DNA of 34,339 nt, taken from positions 1 to 34,339 of the forward strand of contig NZ_FMXM01000036.1 in the NCBI RefSeq assembly GCF_900103325.1, written 5' to 3'. How positions within the stretch are numbered: position 1 is the stretch's first letter; each line of letters starts with the position of its first letter. The translations under genes were made by a program, and so were the position numbers. This DNA comes from Mesorhizobium qingshengii (GTDB lineage: Bacteria; Pseudomonadota; Alphaproteobacteria; Rhizobiales; Rhizobiaceae). A model generated the notes under the pieces. It had not been told where the DNA came from and ran no database searches. It saw nothing but the letters and a program-made list of their open reading frames with translations. This document shows positions 8,424 through 16,070 of this stretch, one piece after another.

Positions 8424-10847
8424 TCAGCTCGCTTTCTGTCGGACCCTGCCGGCGTCGATGAGATGGGCTGCCGCGATCGCGGCCTGGCCAAGCGCGACGC
8501 CGCCATCATTGGCGGGCACGCGGGAATGGGTGAGGACCACGAAATCCAGCTCCTCAAGCCGGCTCACGACCTGCTCGAACAGCACCTTGTTTTGGAAGCA
8601 GCCGCCCGACAGCGCGACCGTATCGAAACGTGCCGGGGCGTCCTCCTCGTCGCGGCGCGCCAGCTTCAGCGCCATGGCGGCGATCGACTTCGCCAGACCC
8701 TTGTGGAAGCGGGCGGCGATAACGGGGGCTGGCGTCTTCAGGATCAGATCGCCAAACACCGCATTCCACATGCCCAGCGGCTCAATGTATGGCAGGCCTG
8801 ACCCTTTCAGGTTGGGGATCGGCAACGGATAGGCGAGAGCATCGCCCTCCCCGTCAAGTGTGCGGGCGCAGACCATCGCTTCCAGCCGCGCGGCCGCCTC
8901 GCCCTCGTAGGCCTGACGGTCAAAACAGATCCCAAGGGCGGCAGCGACCGCATCGAACAGGCGGCCGCAAGATGATGCGTTGGGCGAATTGACGGATGCC
9001 TTGATCATGGCATCGACACTCGCCAGCGGCTTGGCGGTGAGCGCGGCAAACAGGTCCAGTTCGCTAAAATTCATGGCGAAGGCCGGCCATCCCATCTCGA
9101 CCGTCACATGCGCGTGGAGGTTGCGCCACGGCTCGCGTATGGCTTGTGCGCCCCCTGGCATGGCGACCGGCTTGAACGTGCCAAGCCGTTCGAAGCGGCG
9201 ATAGTCCGCGAGCAGGAACTCGCCACCCCAGATCGCACCATCTGATCCGTAGCCGAGCCCGTCGAGCACGATGGCCAAAACAGGATCCGCGTTCAACGAC
9301 CGTCCGTTTTCAGCCAGGCAGGCAGCGGCATGCGCATGATGGTGTTGAACCTCCACGAGCGGCAGGTTTTGCGAGCTGGCGGTGGCGCGTGCCAGTTTCG
9401 CCGACAGATATTCAGGATGCAGATCCGCGGCCAAGGCTGCCGGGCGGTGATCGAAAAGACCGCGATAGAGAACGAGGTTCTTGCGATAGTCGTCGTAGGT
9501 CAGTGCGTCTTCGAGATCGCCCTGGTGCTGCGACAGAACCGCGCGGGCGTCCTTGATCAGACAGAAGGTCGCTTTCAATTCAGCGCCGTAAGCCAGGATT
9601 TCAGGCGCGAGCTCGAAGCCTGGCGGAAGCTCGATCGACGCCGGCGCATAGCCGCGCGCGCGGCGCAGCACGCGCAGTTTTCCGCCCATTTGGCGCACAA
9701 CGGAATCGTCGATGCGGTTGGCGATATCGCGATTGTGGGTCAAAGCGTATGGTGCGATCGAGGACAGTTTCGCTGCCGCCTCGGCGTCATCGACAAGCTG
9801 CGGTTCGTCCGACAGGTTGCCGCTGGTCATGACCACCGGCCGGCCCATGCGCCGCAGCAACAGCAGATGCAACGGGGTTGAAGGCAGCATGAAGCCCAGG
9901 GTCTTGAGGCCGGGCGCGATCTCGTCGGGCAGGGCTTCGGATCTGGTGGCGGCAAGCAGGACAATTGGCGCCTCGCGGCTTGCAAGGGCCGCCGCTTCTC
10001 CATCACTGAGCGTAGCATAGCGCCGAACCACATCGAGGTCGCGGGCCATCAGCGCGAAGGGCTTTGCGTCGCGGCGCTTGCGTTGACGAAGCAAAGCCAC
10101 CACTTCCGGCCGGGTGGCGTCGCAAGCAAGCTGGTAGCCGCCAAGCGCCTTTATGGCGACGATCTCGCCCTTCTGGATCAGGCTCAATGCCGCGTCCACA
10201 TCGTCGAGCATCGAATGCTGCTCGAAGGAGAAGGCGCGGCCGTCGAAGCGGATCAGTCTTGCTGTGGGACCGCAGACATGGCAGGCCGTCGCCTCGGCAT
10301 GAAAGCGGCGATCGGCAGGATCGCGATATTCGGCGCCGCAATCCTGGCACAGCGGAAACGCCGCCATGGTCGTGGTGGCGCGGTCGTAAGGAACACCGCC
10401 AACGATGCTCAGCCTTGGTCCGCAATGGGTGCAGTTGGTGAAGGGATAGCGGTAGCGCCGCAGGAACGGATCAAGCGTTTCGGCCGCACAAACACTACAC
10501 ATGGCGGCATCGGGCGATATTTCGGTGCGGGCATGAGCACCCGTCTCGCTGTCGACGATGACGAAACCGGGCGCCAATTCGCCCTCACAAGGGCGGGTCT
10601 CGATCGCCGTGATCTCGGCCAGCGGCGGCGGCGAGGCCCGCAACTCCTCGACAAGGGCGGCAATGACCGAGGAGACGCCGCGCACGCGGATCAACACGCC
10701 CTGGCTGTCGTTGAGCACGTCGCCGTCGAGGCCCAGCCGGCTGGCGATCCGCCACACGGTCGGCCGGAAGCCGACGCCTTGCACACGGCCGCGAACCCTG
10801 ATCTCCATACTGCTCGTCGCGTCGGCCATCCGCAGCGGCGTGTTCAT
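8424..10847 (-). CDS. hypF: Carbamoyltransferase HypF
   Basis: 807 residues. HypF makes carbamoyl-adenylate from carbamoyl phosphate and ATP and moves the carbamoyl to HypE, the first step of cyanide-ligand synthesis. Domain order is complete: acylphosphatase (about 14-100, VRGRVQGVGFRPT); four CxxC zinc pairs (C117/C120, C139/C142, C167/C170, C189/C192); YrdC-like domain (about 213-400, KALGGYQLACDA and KRRDAKPFALM); and a Kae1-like domain with HHHAHAAAC (502-510) and later ALSGGCFQNK. The ATG at 10847 has a GGGAGGCG site and overlaps the previous stop by 4 bp (ATGA). The frame stays open upstream only as antisense-free shadow of the NHL gene. Confidence 0.97.
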   Translation of the reverse strand: MNTPLRMADATSSMEIRVRGRVQGVGFRPTVWRIASRLGLDGDVLNDSQGVLIRVRGVSSVIAALVEELRASPPPLAEITAIETRPCEGELAPGFVIVDSETGAHARTEISPDAAMCSVCAAETLDPFLRRYRYPFTNCTHCGPRLSIVGGVPYDRATTTMAAFPLCQDCGAEYRDPADRRFHAEATACHVCGPTARLIRFDGRAFSFEQHSMLDDVDAALSLIQKGEIVAIKALGGYQLACDATRPEVVALLRQRKRRDAKPFALMARDLDVVRRYATLSDGEAAALASREAPIVLLAATRSEALPDEIAPGLKTLGFMLPSTPLHLLLLRRMGRPVVMTSGNLSDEPQLVDDAEAAAKLSSIAPYALTHNRDIANRIDDSVVRQMGGKLRVLRRARGYAPASIELPPGFELAPEILAYGAELKATFCLIKDARAVLSQHQGDLEDALTYDDYRKNLVLYRGLFDHRPAALAADLHPEYLSAKLARATASSQNLPLVEVQHHHAHAAACLAENGRSLNADPVLAIVLDGLGYGSDGAIWGGEFLLADYRRFERLGTFKPVAMPGGAQAIREPWRNLHAHVTVEMGWPAFAMNFSELDLFAALTAKPLASVDAMIKASVNSPNASSCGRLFDAVAAALGICFDRQAYEGEAAARLEAMVCARTLDGEGDALAYPLPIPNLKGSGLPYIEPLGMWNAVFGDLILKTPAPVIAARFHKGLAKSIAAMALKLARRDEEDAPARFDTVALSGGCFQNKVLFEQVVSRLEELDFVVLTHSRVPANDGGVALGQAAIAAAHLIDAGRVRQKAS

Positions 10848-12034
10848 GACGCCGCCTCCCACAACAGGACGCGATTGTTGCCCGTGTCGGCGATCGCCAG
10901 CGTATTGCCCGATGCGGCCAATGCGAACGGCCAGCAGACGCTGTCGCGGGTGGCGAAGCGCCAGCGATTGTCGCCTTTGTCGGCGAATCCGGACTGGGCG
11001 GCCAGACCGCAAGCGGCACTGTCCATGCGCAGATCGTCGAGGGGGTAGCCGATCAACCGGGAATTGGCGGTGTCGGCGCAAACCAGGCTGCCGTCATGGA
11101 TCGCCATGCCATAGGGCATGTTGAGTGCGCGATTGTTCGGATGATAGGAGGCCCTGTTGTGATCATTGCCGTCGAAGCCGGATTGACCCAGCACGAAGCT
11201 GCAGGGCGCGCCGTCGGCGTTCGGCATGGAATTCCAGACCATGATGCGGTTGTTGCCGGCGTCCGCCACCAGAATTTTGTTGTTCTCGACAACCACGCTG
11301 TGCGGCCAGCGCATGCCGACAGCGCCGCCGACCCCAGAGGCATTGTCATCGCGGGTCGTTGCGTCAGCCTGGCCGAGGACCAGGTCGGCAGGCTGGCCGT
11401 TACGCTGGGGAATGGAGTTCCAGACCAGCACCCGGCGGTTTCCGGTGTCGGCAACAAACAACCTGCCATCGGCGATTGTGACCCCATAACACCAGTTCAG
11501 CGTATCGGCCGCGGCGGTTGCCTCGCCGCGGTTGGCGGCGCCGCTCGAAAAATCCGCCTGCCCGAGCACCAGGTCCGCCGGCTGGTTCGAATGCTCGGGC
11601 AGTGTGCGCCAGATCAGCACACGGTGGTTCCACGCGTCGGCAATCGCGAGCACCTTGCCATCGCTCGATACGCCCGTCGGCATGTTCAACGTGGCGGGAC
11701 CGAGCGGTCCATGCGCGTTGCGGCCTTCGGAGTAGAAATCAGGCTGGCCGATCAGCAGATCCGCGTCGGCATTGTCTGCTTGCGGCACCTTGTTCCAGAT
11801 CATCAGCCGATGATGGCCGGTATCGGCAACGAAGAACGGCCCACCATGTGGTGCCAAGCAGACGCCACGCGGCCCAAACAGCGAATTTGGCTGAGGCCTG
11901 ATAGGATCGGGGAGTCCGTTAGAAGCGATCTGGTCGCCCAGAACGGTTCGCGCGCCACGCGGGTCAAGGAGCTGTTGTGTTACGCTGCCCGGGAGAGGAC
12001 GGCGGTAATCGGGTGCCAGGGAGATGCGCATCAT
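10844..12034 (-). CDS. NHL-repeat beta-propeller protein of the hydrogenase operon
   Basis: 396 residues, no signal peptide or membrane segment. I see six NHL-type repeats ending in variants of VADTGNxRVxVW (for example FFVADTGHHRLMIWN, LAIADAWNHRVLIW, LFVADTGNRRVLVWN, ILVADAGNNRIMVWN, LAIADTGNNRVLLW), so a six-bladed propeller is expected. Blades are separated by the recurring ADLVLGQADF-like loop. NHL propellers are usually binding platforms. Such genes are, to my knowledge, often found with group 1h hydrogenases, but their function is not established. It overlaps both neighbours by ATGA (start ATGATG at 12034-12029; stop inside the hypF start), tying its expression tightly to the operon. 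Confidence 0.85.
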   Translation of the reverse strand: MMRISLAPDYRRPLPGSVTQQLLDPRGARTVLGDQIASNGLPDPIRPQPNSLFGPRGVCLAPHGGPFFVADTGHHRLMIWNKVPQADNADADLLIGQPDFYSEGRNAHGPLGPATLNMPTGVSSDGKVLAIADAWNHRVLIWRTLPEHSNQPADLVLGQADFSSGAANRGEATAAADTLNWCYGVTIADGRLFVADTGNRRVLVWNSIPQRNGQPADLVLGQADATTRDDNASGVGGAVGMRWPHSVVVENNKILVADAGNNRIMVWNSMPNADGAPCSFVLGQSGFDGNDHNRASYHPNNRALNMPYGMAIHDGSLVCADTANSRLIGYPLDDLRMDSAACGLAAQSGFADKGDNRWRFATRDSVCWPFALAASGNTLAIADTGNNRVLLWEAAS

Positions 12035-12903
12035 GACGACAGCCTCACCTCGACACGATTGCCGATGACGCGCACGGCATGCGACTGAAGCGCCACTTCG
12101 GGCGCGGTCAGGCACTCGCCGCTGGAAAGGTCATACCGGAAGCCATGATATGGACAGGTGATGATGCCTTCATCGATGCTGCCGCCGTCCAGCTCCATGC
12201 CAAGGTGCGCGCAGGCATTCTGGAAGCACGAAACCACCCCCTCCTGACGCGATAGGATCACATTTTGCCCACCCACCACGACGGCACTGATGCCGCCCTG
12301 CGGGATCTCATCGAGACGGCACACCAAATGCCAGCCGCCGACGGCGCCGAGCGCGAACGGGCTGACGAAGCGGACGCTGTCATTGTCGGCAGCGTTGCTC
12401 ATGCCCTTGATCTGGATGATATCGGTGATCTCGGGACAGGCTTCCTCGACTGCCTTCTTTACACCCGCATGGAACGTGAGGGCCGAGGCCGGACAGCCGT
12501 CGCAGGCACCGACGAACCGCACCTCGATCGCCGGCGGCCTGACGTTGACCAACTCGACATTGCCGCCATGCGAGGCAAGCATCGGGCGCACCCCGTCCAA
12601 CGCCGCCTCTACGCGTTCGCTGAGGCTGGGCTTGAGGATGTTGTGACGGCGCAGCACCGCGTAGACGACCTCGTCGGTGACCGCCTGCTTCATCGCCGCG
12701 AGCGCGGCCGGCTCATCCTTCAGCCCCCGCACCAGCCGTCGCAACGCCTCCCCATGCAGGTCCTCTATGGCGCGGCGGTAGGCTTCCACCGCGTTGCGTT
12801 GTGTCTCGTCCCAACTCGAAAAGATCGCCTCGACACGCTCGATGTCGCCGGCAAGACCGGCGAGATCCTCACGTTTGGTCGGGATCTGATCGATCGCGTT
12901 CAT
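12031..12903 (-). CDS. NifU-like / Rieske [2Fe-2S] fusion protein
   Basis: 290 residues, predicted soluble. Residues 1-90 are helical with no recognised motif. Residues about 95-165 are a NifU C-terminal-type domain with C134-x2-C137 (CDGCPAS), which usually holds or transfers an Fe-S cluster. Residues about 175-285 are a Rieske ferredoxin domain with C231-x-H233 and C250-x2-H253 (CAHLG and CPYHGF). Fe-S proteins of this kind accompany group 1h and 2a hydrogenases (the HucE/HhyE type in mycobacteria, from memory) and are thought to carry electrons from hydrogenase to the respiratory chain. The ATG at 12903 lies one base past the stop of the small membrane protein gene; the stop overlaps the NHL start. 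The operon shows no cytochrome b, so this is a leading candidate electron carrier. Confidence 0.88.
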   Translation of the reverse strand: MNAIDQIPTKREDLAGLAGDIERVEAIFSSWDETQRNAVEAYRRAIEDLHGEALRRLVRGLKDEPAALAAMKQAVTDEVVYAVLRRHNILKPSLSERVEAALDGVRPMLASHGGNVELVNVRPPAIEVRFVGACDGCPASALTFHAGVKKAVEEACPEITDIIQIKGMSNAADNDSVRFVSPFALGAVGGWHLVCRLDEIPQGGISAVVVGGQNVILSRQEGVVSCFQNACAHLGMELDGGSIDEGIITCPYHGFRYDLSSGECLTAPEVALQSHAVRVIGNRVEVRLSS

Positions 12904-12904
12904 A

Positions 12905-13129
12905 TCAACGGTACTTGAGGTTCTTGAACAGGTACGGCTGCAAGGCACCGCCAATCAGGCAGGCGAGTCCTGCTGCGGCCGCCAACGGCAAGCCGGCCTT
13001 GGCGAGGGCAATGACAAGCAGGGCGGTGATGGTCGCCCCTATCGCTGTCTGGCGATAGACCTTGCCGGGATCGGAGAAGAGCTTTCCCCGAAAGAAGAGC
13101 GTGATCGAGCTTTTTGCCATTTCCAACAC
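12905..13129 (-). CDS. Small membrane protein, 74 residues
   Basis: A short protein with a charged amphipathic N-terminus (KSSITLFFRGKLF) followed by a hydrophobic segment (residues about 28-62, probably two membrane helices joined at LAKAG) and a basic end KNLKYR. No family recognised. The start is uncertain: GTG at 13129 sits about 6 nt after GGGGGC, while the ATG at 13120 has a poorer site. Its position directly before the NifU-Rieske gene (1-nt gap) suggests a membrane anchor or docking partner for the soluble hydrogenase or its electron carrier; that role is inference. Confidence 0.65.
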   Translation of the reverse strand: MLEMAKSSITLFFRGKLFSDPGKVYRQTAIGATITALLVIALAKAGLPLAAAAGLACLIGGALQPYLFKNLKYR

Positions 13130-13140
13130 GATTTGCCCCC

Positions 13141-13353
13141 TCAGCCGATCAGCGCCAGAATGATCAATCCGGCGACCAGTCCCGGCACGCCAGCGATCGG
13201 GCCGTAAAAACTGCCCATCATGGCGGCGAGTTCGTTGCCCAGTGATTTTCCGCCAATCGCGATGCCACCGATGGCTCCGCCGATGCCGGAGCAGACCAAT
13301 CCGATGATGAGCGCAAGCAGCGCGCCAGCTGCCGTCAGTTCAACTCCTGCCAC
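13141..13353 (-). CDS. Small glycine/alanine-rich two-helix membrane protein, 70 residues
   Basis: Almost entirely hydrophobic, with two likely membrane helices (about 8-34 and 48-69) around a short polar turn GGKSLGNE. The dense Gly pattern (GGAIGGIAIGG) resembles tightly packed hairpins such as the ATP-synthase c subunit, but I see no conserved carboxylate in the second helix and do not suggest that function. The start is GTG at 13353, chosen because AGGAGA lies 7 nt upstream; a nearby ATG is out of frame. It is cotranscribed with the next small membrane protein, so the two may form one membrane platform. Confidence 0.65.
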   Translation of the reverse strand: MAGVELTAAGALLALIIGLVCSGIGGAIGGIAIGGKSLGNELAAMMGSFYGPIAGVPGLVAGLIILALIG

Positions 13354-13376
13354 GTCATAGTCTCCTTGAGTTCGGT

Positions 13377-14414
13377 TCAGTTGAGATGGCGGTGTTCACC
13401 GCCACCTTGTTGATCGCTATCGCCAGGGGCTGACGAGAGCAGTTCACGTTCGATCTGCTCGAGGGCCTCGGCAACGGTACGCGCCTTCTCGGCCTGCCCG
13501 CTGGCGCTGAAAATCTCCCGGCTCTCGCGATAATACTCCCGAGCGGCGCGCACATTGGCGCGGTTGCCGTCCTCGGGCCGTTCCGGGTCGTCGGGAAGAT
13601 TCCACAGGCAATTCGCCTTGTTGGCGACCGTGTTGGCATATTCGAGCGGCATCGTGGCCCGCAGACGAACTTTCAGCGCTTCGTCATAGGCGTCGAGCGC
13701 GCGCAAATTGTTTTCCAGCGTATGGCTTGAGGATGCGTATTGCAGGGCATTGCCGAGGTTGTTTTGCAACATGGCGTATTCGGCGGGATGATCGATCAGA
13801 TTGACGATCTTCAAGCCTTCTTCGAAGGCCTGCACGGCCAGCGCCTCGCGCATTTTGGATCTGGCATCGGTGAACGGAATGGAGAGAAACGCCGTCGCCA
13901 GATTGTTCTGCAGGATGGCGAATTCCTTTGGGAAGTGTGCCTTGTCGAACGTGCGCAGGGCCCGCTGATAGGCCGAAATCGCGTCGGTGATGCGGGCCTT
14001 GTGCTGGCCGGCCAGATTCTGGATCGCCAGACCAAGGTTCATTTCGGCCTCTGCCAATTCTTCTGGTCGACCGAAATCGACCAGCGATGGCATGGCGGCC
14101 TCGAAGGCAGCGCGCGCTTGTTGCAACGCTGCCGTTCCTTCGTCTGGGAGGATCAAAAGAGCCGTGCCCTTGCGGGCAAAGATACGAGCCGCGAGCAGGC
14201 GTTCGTCCTGCGGGCAGACACTGAGCGCGCGATCGTAGAGGTCGACTGCCGCCAGGATCTGCTCAGCGTTCTTGGGGCGCTGCTGGAGCCCCATGGCGAT
14301 TTCCATGAGCATCTCGGCACGCTCGGCGGGGCTCGCCGATTCGTCTTCTGCCGCAGCAATTGCTGCGCGCACCTCGTCTTCGGCGCGAGTGCTTTGCAAC
14401 TGGGTTTCCTCCAC
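13377..14414 (-). CDS. TPR-like helical repeat protein
   Basis: 345 residues, soluble, made of helical pairs of the tetratricopeptide type. Repeats include DLYDRALSVCPQDERLL, EAEMNLGLAIQNLAG, AILQNNLATAFLSI, AMLQNNLGNALQYA with DAYDEALKV, and a late helical pair EYYRESREIFSAS. No enzymatic motif is seen, so it is probably a scaffold for complex assembly. The C-terminus ends HRHLN after an acidic/glycine tail. The start is GTG at 14414, which has only a weak ribosome-binding site; a later start is possible. An AT-rich 88-bp gap upstream may hold an internal promoter. Its neighbours suggest hydrogenase assembly or electron-transfer scaffolding (inference). Confidence 0.78.
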   Translation of the reverse strand: MEETQLQSTRAEDEVRAAIAAAEDESASPAERAEMLMEIAMGLQQRPKNAEQILAAVDLYDRALSVCPQDERLLAARIFARKGTALLILPDEGTAALQQARAAFEAAMPSLVDFGRPEELAEAEMNLGLAIQNLAGQHKARITDAISAYQRALRTFDKAHFPKEFAILQNNLATAFLSIPFTDARSKMREALAVQAFEEGLKIVNLIDHPAEYAMLQNNLGNALQYASSSHTLENNLRALDAYDEALKVRLRATMPLEYANTVANKANCLWNLPDDPERPEDGNRANVRAAREYYRESREIFSASGQAEKARTVAEALEQIERELLSSAPGDSDQQGGGEHRHLN

Positions 14415-14502
14415 GGCTGCTTTGGCGCAGCTTATTATCTTGGCAAAATGCTAGCCGAGTTTTCCAAAGCTGTCTACTTAAATTACCAACTGACAACTTA
14501 GT
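14415..14502 (-). promoter_or_regulatory. AT-rich spacer with possible second sigma-54 promoter
   Basis: One of only two sizeable gaps inside the hydrogenase operon and clearly more AT-rich than its surroundings. On the minus strand, CGGCTAG-CATT-TTGC (14457-14443) keeps the invariant GG and GC with 10-bp spacing and a perfect TTGC, matching 8 of 11 fixed positions of the sigma-54 -24/-12 consensus. It is less good than the site at 18753-18739. A transcript would begin near 14431, just upstream of the TPR-like gene. Confidence 0.33.
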
Positions 14503-14817
14503 TTACAAAAACATGTCTTTGGCAACGAGCGCAGCCTGCTCCGGCTCCCAGTGCGCGAAAAATTCGCGCACCGTTTCATCATCAATTCCATGCTCCCGGA
14601 AGAAATCCGGCGCAAAGACCACGCGGTCGCCGGCACCGTTGCGACGCTTCAGCAGATAGCCGCCGGACGCGGCGTGACGAACCGGCAGGATCACCAGATC
14701 GTCGTCGCGCCGCAGCAGAATGACGCTCTCCAGGCCGGCAAAGTATCGGTCGCATGTTGCCGAAGACAGATAGAGCCCGCCGCGCCGGACCTGCACACTG
14801 GCGGGGGCCGCGTTCAT
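14503..14817 (-). CDS. Conserved-looking protein of unknown function, 104 residues
   Basis: A small soluble protein I do not recognise. It has a basic beta-rich start (VQVRRGGLYLSS), a DDDLVILPV strand, KRRNGAGDRVVFAP and a C-terminal acidic helix ending near KDMFL. There is a single Cys (residue 22), so an Fe-S site is unlikely. It overlaps the upstream endopeptidase gene by ATGA and sits inside the hydrogenase operon, so a maturation or assembly role is possible, but nothing in the sequence shows it. Confidence 0.7.
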   Translation of the reverse strand: MNAAPASVQVRRGGLYLSSATCDRYFAGLESVILLRRDDDLVILPVRHAASGGYLLKRRNGAGDRVVFAPDFFREHGIDDETVREFFAHWEPEQAALVAKDMFL

Positions 14818-15290
14818 GCGGGCACCTTGGCCAACCTTTCGCCGATGAGCACCTCGACGCGCCGTGAAACCTGCTGAGCCGACGCATAGACATCGTGCGA
14901 CAGCCCTATGCCGAGGCCAAGTTCGGCGGCCTCGATCAAAAAGACCGTCACGTCGGTGGGAAACTCCTCGCGGAAAATCTGCCGTCCGGCATAAACGGCC
15001 GCGTCCCAGCGGAAATCATGAAGGTTGAGACCGGCGACATAGGGGCGTTCAAGGACCGCGCCAGGCACCTCGTGAATGGCGCCTGGCGTCACGCCGGTTT
15101 TTGACGCATCGACCACGATCAAGGTCGTGCAACCGCGCGCGGCAAACATGACCGACATGCCGTCCGTCCCCGCGTCCAGCAATTTGACATCCGGTCCTTC
15201 AAGGTTGCGTTGCCGCAATGCGCGTATGACCTCTATGCCCACCCCATCGTCTTGCCGGTTCAGATTTCCGCAGCCGATGACGATGATCAT
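14814..15290 (-). CDS. Hydrogenase maturation endopeptidase (HyaD/HybD/HupD family)
   Basis: A 158-residue cytoplasmic peptidase that removes the C-terminal extension of the large subunit once nickel is in place. The family signature IGCGNLNRQDDGVG is at the N-terminus. The three nickel-sensing ligands correspond to an Asp in RQDD (Glu in HybD), the Asp in LIVVDAS and the His in LNLHDF. The large subunit here carries a 16-residue extension after its last motif, so a dedicated protease is expected. The ATG at 15290 (MIIVIGCGN) is chosen because the family begins there. The gene follows the HiPIP-like gene by 10 bp and overlaps the next gene by ATGA. Confidence 0.93.
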   Translation of the reverse strand: MIIVIGCGNLNRQDDGVGIEVIRALRQRNLEGPDVKLLDAGTDGMSVMFAARGCTTLIVVDASKTGVTPGAIHEVPGAVLERPYVAGLNLHDFRWDAAVYAGRQIFREEFPTDVTVFLIEAAELGLGIGLSHDVYASAQQVSRRVEVLIGERLAKVPA

Positions 15291-15300
15291 AGCGGTGCAC

Positions 15301-15621
15301 TCATATGCGCCAGAGGCGGCAGGACCACTGCGGTTCAACGGGAACGGCGAGTTCGGGAAGCTCGCAGAAGCGCCGGTGGACCAGATAGTACATGCAGGTC
15401 TCGCAGGCCTGTTCGATGCCGCCGTGCTCCACGGGCTGGAGGGTGAAGCCTGCAATCACCAATCCAGCCGTAATGTCGCCGCCAGCCTCGCGCAACCGGC
15501 CAAGGATCTCGGCGACGCTGTCCTGGTCGTCGGCGCGTGGAAAAACTTCGGTCTTCAAGCCGCCAGCAAGCAAAGAGCGGATTTGGGCCGCCACATTCTC
15601 GTCGTTGGTTTCGTTCGCCAC
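15301..15621 (-). CDS. Four-cysteine HiPIP-like protein, paralogue 2
   Basis: 106 residues, no signal peptide. A helical N-terminal half contains GGLKTEVFPR and then a strand-like VIAGFTLQPV. The C-terminal third has C73-x2-C76-x9-C86-x14-C101 and ends CRLWRI. The segment from C86 (C-x8-V-x3-W-S-C-x2-W) comes close to the HiPIP [4Fe-4S] signature C-x(6,9)-[LIVM]-x3-G-[YW]-C-x2-[FYW]. It is clearly homologous to the next protein upstream (identical runs CMYYLVHR, LPELAVPV and CRLWRI), a tandem duplication. The start is GTG at 15621 with GGAGG 5 nt upstream. Likely an electron carrier or cluster-holding protein for the hydrogenase; a zinc site is the alternative. Confidence 0.75.
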   Translation of the reverse strand: MANETNDENVAAQIRSLLAGGLKTEVFPRADDQDSVAEILGRLREAGGDITAGLVIAGFTLQPVEHGGIEQACETCMYYLVHRRFCELPELAVPVEPQWSCRLWRI

Positions 15622-15662
15622 CAGCTCCTCCTACCGCGCGGGCCTAAGGTGACTGCAAGGGC

Positions 15663-15977
15663 CTAGATGCGCCAAAGCCTGCACCACCAATCGGCATCGA
15701 CCGGCACGGCCAGTTCCGGCAGGTCGCACCATTCTCGGTGGACGAGGTAATACATGCATTCCATGCAGCGCTGCTTGTCAGGGCCGTAGGGTTGATCCAC
15801 GAAGCCGCTGATGACCATCTTGCCCTCGATGTCGTCGGCCTTGAGCTGACGCAGTTCGGTCAAAATCGCGGCAAACTCCTTTTCCGTTTCGGGAAAAGGT
15901 TCGGTCTGCGTCTTTAGCCCGCCTTGCATCAATTGCGCCATTTTGCGCAGCAAAGCATGCTGTTGCTCGCTATTCAT
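15663..15977 (-). CDS. Four-cysteine HiPIP-like protein, paralogue 1
   Basis: 104 residues, no signal peptide, next gene after the hydrogenase large subunit. It has the same plan as its neighbour: helical start (QQHALLRKMAQLMQGGLK), then C71-x2-C74-x9-C84-x14-C99. Here the last part (C84-x8-V-x3-W-W-C-x2-W) matches the HiPIP signature except for Trp in place of Gly. Aromatic residues after the second Cys (MYY) are also HiPIP-like. Canonical HiPIPs are usually exported and have a longer gap between the second and third Cys, so this would be a cytoplasmic variant. The ATG at 15977 has GGGAG 9 nt upstream. It lies 93 bp after the large-subunit gene, beyond a strong hairpin. Confidence 0.75.
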   Translation of the reverse strand: MNSEQQHALLRKMAQLMQGGLKTQTEPFPETEKEFAAILTELRQLKADDIEGKMVISGFVDQPYGPDKQRCMECMYYLVHREWCDLPELAVPVDADWWCRLWRI

Positions 15978-16010
15978 TGCCTGCGCTCCCGGGTTCGTGT
16001 GCAGCAGATC

Positions 16011-16039
16011 CGATCGTCCGGCGCGCGGCCGGACGATCG
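16011..16039 (-). repeat. Perfect 12-bp inverted repeat (hairpin) after the large-subunit gene
   Basis: CGATCGTCCGGC, loop GCGCG, GCCGGACGATCG: a perfect 12-bp stem with a 5-nt loop in the 93-bp gap between the large-subunit gene and the first HiPIP-like gene. No U-run follows on the minus strand, so it is not a classical terminator. It is more likely an mRNA stability or processing element, or an attenuator, setting the ratio of structural to accessory proteins. Confidence 0.7.
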
Positions 16040-16070
16040 AGGCTGAGCGCGCTCGACGCGTTGCGTCGGA

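Noticed and set aside
7633..8832. 399-codon plus-strand frame
   Set aside because: Antisense to the isomerase, hypC and hypF; no recognisable protein features.
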